Position numbers and translations under genes: made by a program
Assembly: GCA_013202725.1 (NCBI GenBank)
Contig: JABMRH010000045.1
Span: 1-8,400, forward strand
Origin: Desulfobacteraceae bacterium
GTDB taxonomy: Bacteria > Desulfobacterota > Desulfobacteria > Desulfobacterales > ETH-SRB1
DNA: 8,400 nucleotides
Reading direction: 5' to 3'
Part shown: in pieces, positions 1-7,232 of the stretch
Layout of the letters: the number at the start of each line of letters is the position of its first letter
Numbering within the stretch: the stretch's first letter is position 1
Notes under the pieces: generated by a model
What the model was told of the DNA's origin: nothing
Database searches by the model: none
The model's input: the letters and a program-made list of their open reading frames with translations, nothing else

Positions 1-19
1 ATCTTACAAAACGCCCATA

Positions 20-50
20 TTGTCATTGCGAGCGAAGCGAAGCAATCTCA
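20..50. repeat. REP-like interspersed palindromic repeat
   Basis: This short GC-richer element sits in AT-rich intergenic DNA. It has ATTGC and GCAAT arms (26-30 and 41-45) flanking a purine-rich GAGCGAAGCGAA centre. On the opposite strand it reads GAGATTGCTTCGC...GCAATGAC, a form I recognise as a widespread dispersed repeat in many bacterial genomes, often between genes. Only one copy lies in this window, so its repetitive nature is recalled knowledge and is not shown here. It lies about 165 bases past the galE stop, where it could form structure at the 3' end of that transcript. The rest of 51..213 is AT-rich, with no start-bearing reading frame and no clear terminator. Confidence 0.6.
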
Positions 51-213
51 CAACGCGTTGATAATCCGAGACCAAGTTTGAGCAAAAGGTGGCGTTTTCC
101 AAGGACCCATATCATTGAATCAAGAAAGAGGCAAGGAATATCTTAATACTTATAAAGAAAATGCCAATGAAAATATATGCAAATATAAAGAAATCAACAG
201 AAATATGCTCTTT

Positions 214-1206
214 CTACCCCTGAACGGTTGCTGGATATCCATTCGGATGGTTTCTGTGCCATTCCCAGGCTGAGGCGACGATATCTTTTAGTTTTGCATG
301 CTTTGGGTTCCAATGAAGTTCCTGTTGAGCCAGAACTGAAGAGGCTATAAGGACCGCCGGATCTCCAGGTCTGCGTGGCGCAAATTCATAAGGGACCTTT
401 CTGCCGGTTACCAGTTCCACGGTTTCGACTACTTCAAGGTTTGAAAATCCCTGTCCATTTCCCAGGTTATATTTGCCGCTGGGATGTTTATCCAGATTTT
501 CCAGCGCCTGGACGTGAGCCTGGAACAGATCCAGAACATGTATATAGTCTCTAATGCATGTGCCGTCTTTTGTCGCATAATCATTACCGAATATCTGCAG
601 CTTTTCACGCTGTGCAAGCAGAACCTGGATGATTACCGGAATGAGAAGGGTTACGTGACGTTTTGCATCACCAAACCTTTTGCTTGCCCCGGCAGCATTG
701 AAGTATCGCAGGGCATTGAATTTGAGGCCATAGGCGCTATGATACCAATCGAGAATCTTTTCAAACATCAGCTTGGATTCTCCGTAAGGATTAATCGGCA
801 TCTGAGGATGTTTCTCGTCCACCGGAATATACTGAGGCTCGCCAAAAGTAGCGGCGCTGGAGGAAAAGATTATACGGTCGCAGTCAGCCTCTCGCATGGC
901 ATTTAGAAGTGTAATACCGTTTACAACATTATTATTGAAAAACTGACCTGGATCGGTCATGGAGGATTCAACCCTGGTGTCAGCCGCGAAATGGATTACC
1001 GCATCAATAGAGTGCTTCTGAAAAATCGTCTTCAATAAAGATAGATCACCAAAATTTCCTTCATAGAAGACAGCCTCAGGAAGCACCGCTTCCCGGTGTC
1101 CTTCCTGTAAATTATCTATTACTACTACCTTATGGCCCTGTAGCAAAAACTCTTCAACACAAATAGAACCGATATAGCCGGCTCCTCCTGTAACCAGTAG
1201 CGCCAT
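214..1206 (-). CDS. galE: UDP-glucose 4-epimerase
   Basis: GalE interconverts UDP-glucose and UDP-galactose in the cytoplasm using bound NAD, supplying UDP-galactose for surface polysaccharides and the Leloir pathway. The protein is 330 residues, the usual length for bacterial GalE. It is an extended short-chain dehydrogenase: the Rossmann motif TGGAGYIG is at residues 6-13, DN follows beta-2 at 31-32, and HFAA is at 72-75. The catalytic serine run SSS is at 115-117, Tyr141 and Lys145 form YxxxK (NPYGESK), and RYFNAAGA is at 168-174. The C-terminal half has the substrate-domain signatures RDYIHV (219-224), NLGNG (247-251) and RRPGDPA (278-284). The segment around 175-187 (SKRFGDAKRHVTL) departs from the commoner GEDHxPETHL form, so exact sugar specificity is open. 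An AAGGA ribosome site lies 8 bases before the ATG, inside the last codons of the upstream small gene, which suggests translational coupling. It is the last gene of the minus-strand cluster. Confidence 0.95.
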   Translation of the reverse strand: MALLVTGGAGYIGSICVEEFLLQGHKVVVIDNLQEGHREAVLPEAVFYEGNFGDLSLLKTIFQKHSIDAVIHFAADTRVESSMTDPGQFFNNNVVNGITLLNAMREADCDRIIFSSSAATFGEPQYIPVDEKHPQMPINPYGESKLMFEKILDWYHSAYGLKFNALRYFNAAGASKRFGDAKRHVTLLIPVIIQVLLAQREKLQIFGNDYATKDGTCIRDYIHVLDLFQAHVQALENLDKHPSGKYNLGNGQGFSNLEVVETVELVTGRKVPYEFAPRRPGDPAVLIASSVLAQQELHWNPKHAKLKDIVASAWEWHRNHPNGYPATVQG

Positions 1207-1211
1207 AGTGT

Positions 1212-1379
1212 TTATCCTTGTATTTTATCTTTTATTTTCTGGTCTTGTGTATCTTCCTTGTTGTCTGTCAACTGACAGGCATCTTTCATTCATGTGGAAA
1301 TTCCCAGTTTAGGCAGGATATACATCTGTAAAAGGAACCAGGCTCCTGCTATTGCCAGCAAAATAATTGCTTCTTTCAT
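1212..1379 (-). CDS. Candidate small membrane selenoprotein (in-frame TGA read as selenocysteine)
   Basis: This frame is 29 codons, an in-frame TGA (1290-1292), 25 more codons and a TAA. If the TGA is decoded as selenocysteine, the product is 55 residues. The first part, MKEAIILLAIAGAWFLLQMY then ILPKLGIST, is one hydrophobic helix (about residues 4-24) ending in a Pro-Lys-Leu-Gly turn. After Sec30 come MKDACQLTD and a charged, lysine- and aspartate-rich soluble tail. Cys35 gives a U-x4-C arrangement that could be a redox pair. Translation is well supported: AGGAG (1387-1391) lies 7 bases before the ATG, the best ribosome site in the window. A hairpin right after the TGA fits a bacterial SECIS (separate entry). 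It lies 33 bases after the HD gene and 5 bases before galE. I do not recognise a named family, and the function is unknown. The alternative is a 29-residue membrane peptide (1290..1379) followed by a separate 25-residue frame starting at the adjacent ATG (1212..1289). That second ATG has only a weak, distant GGGA ahead of it. I am confident that something is translated here and moderately confident in selenocysteine. Confidence 0.6.
1260..1283 (-). promoter_or_regulatory. Candidate bacterial SECIS hairpin downstream of TGA
   Basis: In the minus-strand RNA, 11 bases follow the UGA. Then CUGUC (1278-1274) pairs with GACAG (1269-1265) around the loop AGUU (1273-1270). Below one C/A mismatch, two more pairs (G1280-C1263 and U1281-A1262) can extend the stem. 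There are 16 bases between UGA and the loop, and the loop has G at position two followed by U. The published bacterial SECIS pattern expects roughly 16-37 bases from UGA to a small apical loop with a G in its first two positions. In E. coli fdhF the SelB-contacting bases are a loop G and U. The fit is good but the stem is short, so chance is not excluded. Confidence 0.5.
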
Positions 1380-1412
1380 TGTTTTTCTCCTATTTTTAAG
1401 GCTTTATAGGGC

Positions 1413-2201
1413 TTAAAGTTTTCCTGAGCATCTTATCACATAATTATGTGCCTGCTTTACCGCCTCTTTCACCTCTTTTGATTGAGGCAGGGTTGACGCA
1501 AGCTGCTCTAAATACTTATGGCTTTGAAGGGCCTGGAATGAGGGGGCAAAATTCAGATCAAATGCCCAGCCTATCAAAAGCAGTTTAAAGTCGTTTAATG
1601 TTTTTAAATCATTTACGCTTACAGATTTGCATTCTTTCAAAGCCTGCAAAACCCGGGGCGAACATACAGGTTCATCGGCAAGGCCAAGCTCAATGATTGG
1701 ATTTGGATTCTTTTCCCGCTCATTGTAATAATCAATAAAAACCTTCCATATATCAAGCTTATCAGCATCTCGAAGAAGCCGTATAAAAAACAGGGTTTTT
1801 TCATCCTCTCCCTCTGGAAGAACAGCGGCATTATGATATGCAACAGCTTTTGCGACAAGTCTTTTTTCGTATTTTGAAAATATATGCAAAATTTTATGTA
1901 CTCCTATCTGTTGCAATCCAAGCCTGGCATGGTTTTTAGAATTCATATCATTGAATGTGTCGTATACCGCATACTGTTTAAACCTTCCGATGTCATGCAG
2001 TAAAGCTGTTGTTTCTGCCAGCAGCATTTCCTGTTCTGAAAGGTCCAGCGCTTTGCCTAACATAACAATATTATCGCACACCCGTTTTGTATGTTCCTCT
2101 TTTATCCTGATAGCGCGGTTATATGAAGAATCGGCGGTGTAGTAACCGGACACATAATCGGCAAACCAGCTTTTTAAATGTGTTAGATCGCTGTTTTTCA
2201 T
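1413..2201 (-). CDS. HD-domain metal-dependent phosphohydrolase
   Basis: This 262-residue soluble protein has no signal peptide or membrane segment. The HD superfamily metal ligands are visible in order: His37 (EEHTKRV), His69-Asp70 (LLHDIGRF), a possible further ligand His91 (KNHARLG), His123 (AYHN), and Asp145 or Asp147 (LLRDADKLD). In this superfamily such residues bind one or two metal ions and hydrolyse phosphate esters, commonly nucleotides or cyclic nucleotides. Here the substrate cannot be read from sequence. The C-terminal third (about 160-262) is mostly helical and carries no signature I recognise. It lacks the HD-GYP motif of cyclic-di-GMP phosphodiesterases. Its ATG overlaps the mobB stop in an ATGA junction, with only a weak purine-rich ribosome site, so translational coupling to mobB is likely. 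The 33-base gap downstream leads into the small selenoprotein candidate. Confidence 0.85.
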   Translation of the reverse strand: MKNSDLTHLKSWFADYVSGYYTADSSYNRAIRIKEEHTKRVCDNIVMLGKALDLSEQEMLLAETTALLHDIGRFKQYAVYDTFNDMNSKNHARLGLQQIGVHKILHIFSKYEKRLVAKAVAYHNAAVLPEGEDEKTLFFIRLLRDADKLDIWKVFIDYYNEREKNPNPIIELGLADEPVCSPRVLQALKECKSVSVNDLKTLNDFKLLLIGWAFDLNFAPSFQALQSHKYLEQLASTLPQSKEVKEAVKQAHNYVIRCSGKL

Positions 2202-2680
2202 AAGTATTTTTTTTCTATAAAACCTACTAAGTTATCTATCTCTTCCAATCCGAACTTCGGCACTTTCAAGTCTATATTTGAATCTGTGACAAGGGCTATG
2301 AGATTATTATCTTCCCTGCAAAGAGGTTTTTTGTGGGTTGATGAACGGAAGATCTCTATTTTAGGTTTGTTTTCCCTTTTATAACCTTCGACTATAATGA
2401 TGTCCATGTCATGGAAGTACTTCTCAAGACATTCTAAAGATTTGCAGTTAGAATCCTTTACCATGGCGATTTTACCAGGCGAGGCTACAATTACCATATC
2501 TGCCCCGGCCTCCTTATGCCGCCAGCTGTCTTTGCCTTTTTGATCAATGTCAAATCCATGATATGCGTGTTTGACTGTGCCGATTTTATATCCACGCCTT
2601 TTTAATTCAGGAATTATCTTTTCTATTAGTGTGGTTTTGCCCGATCCGGACTTTCCTACGATCGATATAATTGGCGGCAT
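2198..2680 (-). CDS. mobB: Molybdopterin-guanine dinucleotide biosynthesis adaptor MobB
   Basis: MobB is a small P-loop GTP-binding protein that assists MobA in attaching GMP to molybdopterin, giving the guanine dinucleotide cofactor used by formate dehydrogenases and other DMSO-reductase-family enzymes. At 160 residues it is close to the family norm. The Walker A motif GKSGSGKTT is at 9-17. The MobB signatures TVKHAYHGFDID (35-46) and KDSWRHKEAGAD (50-61) follow, then a hydrophobic strand with VEGYK (DIIIVEGYK, 93-101). The strand LIALVTDSN (127-135) near the C-terminus is also typical. A purine-rich AGAAGG lies about 8-9 bases before the ATG. It starts 38 bases after the radical SAM gene and overlaps the HD gene by 4 bases. 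No mobA is seen in the window, so its partner must be encoded elsewhere. Confidence 0.93.
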   Translation of the reverse strand: MPPIISIVGKSGSGKTTLIEKIIPELKRRGYKIGTVKHAYHGFDIDQKGKDSWRHKEAGADMVIVASPGKIAMVKDSNCKSLECLEKYFHDMDIIIVEGYKRENKPKIEIFRSSTHKKPLCREDNNLIALVTDSNIDLKVPKFGLEEIDNLVGFIEKKYL

Positions 2681-2718
2681 GATGAATTACCTTCTTGTAT
2701 TTTTGTAAAATAGTTAGT

Positions 2719-4365
2719 TCAATTTGCAGATGTTAGCAAACTCAGATAATATTTTATAAGTGGAATCTGTTCCATGTATTCGGAATCCGGCCCTGTTTCA
2801 AGGATTGCCTCTATGAGGCGTTCAGATATTTGTTTTGCTGTTTCGATTTCTCCGTAATCTGTGAGTTTGCGGAAAAAATAATCATAAACAGATGCCCTAG
2901 CCGAAATGTCGCTGTTGAAAAATCCGGTCACAGCTTTATCCCAGCCTTCCTGATCAATCAAATACCTTATTGCCAGGTCCTGAAACATCAGCTCCTCATA
3001 ATTGTTTTTATAATCTATTGAAAATGGCAAAATATCGTCAATATATGCTTTGAGTTTTAACGGACTTTCAGGGCAGCAATAATAATACGGCTCAAGGTAC
3101 CCTTCCGATTTTCTTCCATATAGATGACGGCTGTTTTCCTGTTTGTCAACAAAACGGCAAAGAGGCGTGTTCTGGTAAATTCTGCCGCCTATTGTATATT
3201 CATATCGCCTTAAAAGATCCGGCGAAAACTTTATCATCTGTTCAATTGTATGATCAATTGTCTCATATGTTTCTCCGGGAAGACCAAAAACAAGATTTAT
3301 TGTGCAATCAAGGTCGAATTGACGGCATAATTCAAGGGTTTGGATTATATCATTTTGGCGGTATGATATTCGATTCATCTTCAAAACAGAGTCTGCAAAG
3401 CTGTCACAGGTAAGCACAATGGAAAAGCCGGCCTGGGCTAAAAGCTCTGCGAATCCATCATCAAAGGGCCTGGGCAAAAATTGAGAAGAAAATCGAAAAT
3501 GTTCATGCAAACCGGATTTGATTATTTTCCCGACCAGGATAGAGCAGTGTTTCAGGTCGGGTATATTAAACTCCGTATCTATAAAAAAAATATTTTTAAT
3601 TCCATCATACTTTTCGGCTATTTCTTTTAACTCACAAATAACATCATCATGGTCCCTGAAAATAAAGCTTCTGCCTTCAATGAGAGGCTCAACGCAGTAA
3701 GAGCAGTTCTGATTGCATCCCCGTTTTACCTGTATCGGCAGACCTGCAGTTTCATAAGCATAATTGAATTTACTTTCCCTTTCAATAATTCTTCCAGCTT
3801 TCCTGAAGGCATACGGCTGTTTCCGGTTTATCTTATAACCATCCCTGCATTGAAATATCATGTTGGGGATTTTGGATATTTTGTCGTCATCAGGAAATGC
3901 TTCAAGAAATTGACGCATAGCCTCTTCACCTTCTCCGACAACGCCGTATCGAATCCCCAGCATTTTTAGGATTGCCGCAGGAGATATTGTAAAAGCGCCT
4001 CCCCCGGCGACTATAGGCACCCCGGGTTTTTGCTTTTTTATAATATCAACTATCTGTTTTACATCCGGTAGAAAATAAAAAGTCCTGTATCCGGCGCCTT
4101 CATGATTTCCATATTTTTCGCAGGCCATGCAAGTGTCTATGTTCCGGAGCCCGAGCCCTATCAGATCGGGATTTTCGCGTTCTAAAATCCCTGTCAGATT
4201 AGTTTCAGGATCAGTTTCAGGAAGAAAAGGGAAGTCAATGGTTACATCATAAGAATGCCGGCGAAGATAATCGGCAATAATGTCCAACCCAAACGGGTAT
4301 ATCTGTTTTACAAGATAGTATTTATCCGTATATAAAAGCAAAACTTTTTTAGGTTTGGGCTGCAT
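2719..4365 (-). CDS. B12-binding-type radical SAM protein of unknown substrate
   Basis: This 548-residue enzyme has the layout of cobalamin-dependent (class B) radical SAM proteins. Residues 1-150 form a Rossmann-like B12-binding-type domain: LLLYTDKYY, then YPFGLDIIADYLRRHSYDV (23-41), DLIGLGLRNID (67-77), VPIVAGGGAFT (116-126) and GVVGEGEEAM (141-150). The radical SAM core has the cluster motif CNQNCSYC (Cys217, Cys221, Cys224), which binds a 4Fe-4S cluster that cleaves S-adenosylmethionine. FFIDTEFNIP (260-269) and LVFGLPGET (358-366) are further core strands. No DxHxxG cobalamin-ligand motif is visible, so B12 may bind base-off without a protein histidine, or binding may be degenerate. 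An extra TCMAC pair (Cys79, Cys82) sits after the conserved-looking RNID. The C-terminal 110 residues are helical and unrecognised. Families with this layout do methylations, ring rearrangements and methylthiolation, and I cannot assign the reaction. AAGGA lies 10 bases before the ATG. It is the first gene of the minus-strand cluster. Confidence 0.87.
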   Translation of the reverse strand: MQPKPKKVLLLYTDKYYLVKQIYPFGLDIIADYLRRHSYDVTIDFPFLPETDPETNLTGILERENPDLIGLGLRNIDTCMACEKYGNHEGAGYRTFYFLPDVKQIVDIIKKQKPGVPIVAGGGAFTISPAAILKMLGIRYGVVGEGEEAMRQFLEAFPDDDKISKIPNMIFQCRDGYKINRKQPYAFRKAGRIIERESKFNYAYETAGLPIQVKRGCNQNCSYCVEPLIEGRSFIFRDHDDVICELKEIAEKYDGIKNIFFIDTEFNIPDLKHCSILVGKIIKSGLHEHFRFSSQFLPRPFDDGFAELLAQAGFSIVLTCDSFADSVLKMNRISYRQNDIIQTLELCRQFDLDCTINLVFGLPGETYETIDHTIEQMIKFSPDLLRRYEYTIGGRIYQNTPLCRFVDKQENSRHLYGRKSEGYLEPYYYCCPESPLKLKAYIDDILPFSIDYKNNYEELMFQDLAIRYLIDQEGWDKAVTGFFNSDISARASVYDYFFRKLTDYGEIETAKQISERLIEAILETGPDSEYMEQIPLIKYYLSLLTSAN

Positions 4366-4406
4366 TTTTCAAAGGTCCTTTATCGCCAAAGCACAATAAA
4401 TATTGC

Positions 4407-4434
4407 TATATATTGACTGTAAGCGCAATATCAA
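4407..4434 (-). promoter_or_regulatory. Candidate promoter for the minus-strand cluster
   Basis: On the minus strand TTGATA (4429-4434) and TATATA (4407-4412) are separated by 16 bases. Transcription would start near 4400, about 35 bases before the radical SAM start codon. The -35 match is good and the -10 is only fair, with several AT-rich alternatives nearby, so confidence is low. It overlaps the plus-strand polA promoter on the same DNA. Confidence 0.35.
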
Positions 4435-4441
4435 GTGTAAT
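4413..4441 (+). promoter_or_regulatory. Sigma-70-like promoter for polA
   Basis: TTGACT (4413-4418) and TGTAAT (4436-4441) are each five of six matches to the sigma-70 consensus and are separated by exactly 17 bases. Transcription would begin near 4448, leaving a leader of about 100 bases before the polA ATG. The leader (4448-4550) is AT-rich, and I see no clear riboswitch or attenuator in it. Confidence 0.55.
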
Positions 4442-4550
4442 TATAAAATGCAATATTATTTCTTGGCCTGAGAAGTAGAGCCGAAAAAATATGATGGATT
4501 TTTATGTTTCAAAATACTAAATATCAATTTTATCCTGCGAAGTAACTGCC

Positions 4551-7232
4551 ATGAATAAAGAAAAGACATTATACTTGATAGACGGGAGCGCATATATTTA
4601 TCGCGCTTATCATGCAATCCAAAGCCTTACAAACTCGAAAGGCTTGCCTACAAACGCTGCTTTCGGATTTACCAGGACCCTTTTAAAGCTTATTGAAGAA
4701 CGGGCCCCTGAATATCTGGCAATGTTCTTTGACGCAAAGGGGCCGACTTTCAGGCATGAGATGTATAAAGAATACAAGGCTAACCGCCCTCCGATGCCGG
4801 ATGACCTGTCGGTTCAGATTCCGTATATAAAGGATATAACAAATGGATTCAATATGCCGGTTATCGAGATGCCCGGATATGAAGCAGACGATCTCATCGG
4901 CACCCTTTCAACAGTTGCCGAGAAAGCCGGATTCCATGTTGTCATGGTTACAGGGGATAAGGATTTCATGCAGCTTGTGACCGATAAAACCACTATCTGG
5001 GATCCCATGAAGGATAAGATAATAGATGCGGAGGCTATACAGAAAACCTTTGGAGTGAAGCCGCTACAGATAATTGATGTAATGGGTTTGACCGGCGATA
5101 CAGCGGATAATATTCCCGGCGTGCCGGGTGTCGGCCCAAAAACCGCTATTGATCTGATTAAAACATATCAAAGCATGGAGCTTTTATATGAACGGATTGA
5201 TACTGTAAAAAAGAAAAAGCTGCATGAAAATCTTGTCAAATACAAAGACCAGGCCTTTTTGAGCAGAAAGCTTGTGACAATTAATACAAGCGTGCCTTTA
5301 TCATTTAACCCGGAAGAGTTTAAATCCAAAACTCCTGATAATAATATTCTTTCCAGGCTGTTTAAAGACCTGGAATTCAGGCAGTTGCAGCAGGCTTTCC
5401 CGCGGGAGAGCGATCTTTCCAAAAAAAAATACAAGACAATTTTCAGCATTAACGAGATTTCCGATCTTGTCAATAATCTTGAGAGGGCAGGGCTGTTTGT
5501 CTTAGATACTGAGACCACCTCTGTAAATCCCATGCAGGCAGGGCTTGTGGGGTTGTCATTTTCAAGCAGGCCTGATGAAGCATTTTACATCCCATGCGGC
5601 CATGATTATCCTGGCGTCCCGGATCAACCCGGTCTTGATGAGGTTTTAAACTTACTGAAACCTGTCCTTGAAAACCCGGGCATTAAAAAGATCGGCCAGA
5701 ACATTAAATATGACTGGATAGTTCTTGCACGTCATGGAATTAATCTCTCAGGCGTTGTATTTGATACAATGCTTGCCTCATATCTTCTCAACCCTTCAAA
5801 GCGCGCACATAATCTGGACCAGATAGCTCTTGATTTTCTTGATCACAGGACAATTACATATAAGCAGGTTACGGGCGGCAAGGGCAAAAAGGGCTCATGC
5901 TTTTCCCATGTCCCCATAGAAAAGGCAGTACCCTATGCTTGCGAAGACGCAGATATTACACTTATGGCTTACAATAAACTGATGCCTATGCTTAAAAATG
6001 CCGGCCTTACAGAGCTTTTTGAAAAGGTGGAGATGCCACTTGTTTCTGTTTTGATGAAGATGGAGATGACCGGAATCGGCATAGACAAAGAAAAGCTCAG
6101 CCTGCTTTCAAAATCGTTTGAGCATCAGCTTGAAGAGCTTAAAGACAGAATTTTTGCCATTGCAGGAGAAGAGTTCAATATAAACTCGTCGCAGCAGCTT
6201 GGCAGGATTCTTTTTGAAAAGCTCGAGCTGCCGGTGCAGAAAAAAACTAAAAAAAAGACAGGCTATTCAACAGATGTCGATGTGTTAACGACCCTTGCCG
6301 AACAGCACGATCTTCCGGTTATTATTTTAAGATACCGCAGTCTGTCCAAGCTGAAATCAACATATACCGATGCTTTGCTTGAACTCATCCACCCGGAGAC
6401 AGGCCGTATCCATACATCATTCAACCAGACGGTTACGGCCACAGGCCGTCTAAGCAGCTCAGATCCGAATCTTCAAAACATTCCTGTCCGCACCGATGAA
6501 GGCCGGGAAATCCGCAAAGCATTTATCCCGAGAAAAGGATGGTCGATTCTTTCAGCCGATTACTCGCAGATAGAGCTGCGCATTCTGGCACATTGTTCAA
6601 ACGACCAGATACTGATAAAAGCTTTCAATGATGATGAGGATATTCATATACGCACGGCAGCCGAAGTGTTTCAGGTTTTCCCTTCTTTTATTACTCCTGA
6701 GTTAAGGCAGCAGGCCAAGGTTATAAATTTCGGCATTGTGTACGGCATGAGTTCCTACGGCCTTTCCAAAGAGCTTGGCATAAGCCGGAAGATGGCAACA
6801 ACATATATAGAAAACTATTTTGCAAGGTACAAAGGGGTTAAAGAATTTATTGACCGGACAATAGAAGAAGCAAAACAAACAGAAAAAACATCCACTTTGC
6901 TCGGCCGCATCCGTCTTCTGCCTGATATCAACAGCCCAAATAAAAACGTCCGCGAATTTGCCGAACGCACGGCCATTAACACCCCCATCCAGGGATCTGC
7001 CGCAGACCTTATAAAGGTGGCGATGATAAATGTGGACTTTGCATTAAGGGATAGGAATCTTAAGGCTGCAATGCTTCTTTCCGTGCATGATGAAATCGTT
7101 TTTGAAGCACCCCCTGATGAAATAGATTTGGTTCAAGATCTTGTCAAAAATATCATGGAAGGGGTCTGGGACCTTAAAGTGCCACTGAAGATAAATATTG
7201 CATCCGGCATTAACTGGGCGGAAGCTCATTAG
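4551..7232 (+). CDS. polA: DNA polymerase I
   Basis: PolA removes RNA primers, fills gaps in the lagging strand and resynthesises DNA in repair. The 893-residue length is near that of full-size bacterial Pol I, and all three domains look intact. The 5' nuclease (1 to about 290) has acidic residues Asp11, Asp61, Glu111, Asp113, Asp114, Asp136 and Asp138, and the helix-hairpin segment GDTADNIPGVPGVGPKTA (182-199). The 3'-5' proofreading domain keeps Asp319 and Glu321 (LDTET), Asp388 (NIKYD), Tyr462 and Asp466 (YACEDAD), with spacing matching the E. coli Klenow active site. The polymerase has Asp670 (ADYSQIELR), the O-helix residues Arg719, Lys723, Phe727 and Tyr731, and HDE at 846-848. Phe at 727 is the residue associated with discrimination against dideoxynucleotides. 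The start is fixed by the family N-terminus LYLIDGSAYIYRAYHA. The ribosome site is weak (GAAG about 8 bases upstream). It is the first gene rightward from the divergent region and precedes recC. Confidence 0.98.
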   Translation: MNKEKTLYLIDGSAYIYRAYHAIQSLTNSKGLPTNAAFGFTRTLLKLIEERAPEYLAMFFDAKGPTFRHEMYKEYKANRPPMPDDLSVQIPYIKDITNGFNMPVIEMPGYEADDLIGTLSTVAEKAGFHVVMVTGDKDFMQLVTDKTTIWDPMKDKIIDAEAIQKTFGVKPLQIIDVMGLTGDTADNIPGVPGVGPKTAIDLIKTYQSMELLYERIDTVKKKKLHENLVKYKDQAFLSRKLVTINTSVPLSFNPEEFKSKTPDNNILSRLFKDLEFRQLQQAFPRESDLSKKKYKTIFSINEISDLVNNLERAGLFVLDTETTSVNPMQAGLVGLSFSSRPDEAFYIPCGHDYPGVPDQPGLDEVLNLLKPVLENPGIKKIGQNIKYDWIVLARHGINLSGVVFDTMLASYLLNPSKRAHNLDQIALDFLDHRTITYKQVTGGKGKKGSCFSHVPIEKAVPYACEDADITLMAYNKLMPMLKNAGLTELFEKVEMPLVSVLMKMEMTGIGIDKEKLSLLSKSFEHQLEELKDRIFAIAGEEFNINSSQQLGRILFEKLELPVQKKTKKKTGYSTDVDVLTTLAEQHDLPVIILRYRSLSKLKSTYTDALLELIHPETGRIHTSFNQTVTATGRLSSSDPNLQNIPVRTDEGREIRKAFIPRKGWSILSADYSQIELRILAHCSNDQILIKAFNDDEDIHIRTAAEVFQVFPSFITPELRQQAKVINFGIVYGMSSYGLSKELGISRKMATTYIENYFARYKGVKEFIDRTIEEAKQTEKTSTLLGRIRLLPDINSPNKNVREFAERTAINTPIQGSAADLIKVAMINVDFALRDRNLKAAMLLSVHDEIVFEAPPDEIDLVQDLVKNIMEGVWDLKVPLKINIASGINWAEAH

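Noticed and set aside
82..213. Open plus-strand frame between the repeat and galE as a gene remnant
   Set aside because: It has no start codon until about 202 and no recognisable protein motif; AT-rich chance openness is sufficient.
484..906. 140-codon plus-strand reading frame
   Set aside because: It lies wholly antisense to galE, has no ribosome site, and its translation shows no recognisable domain; it is a by-product of the galE codons.
1212..1289. Separate 25-residue gene beginning at the ATG right after the TGA
   Set aside because: It has no convincing ribosome site, is in the same frame as the preceding codons, and is better explained as the continuation of the selenoprotein candidate; it is kept as the stated alternative.
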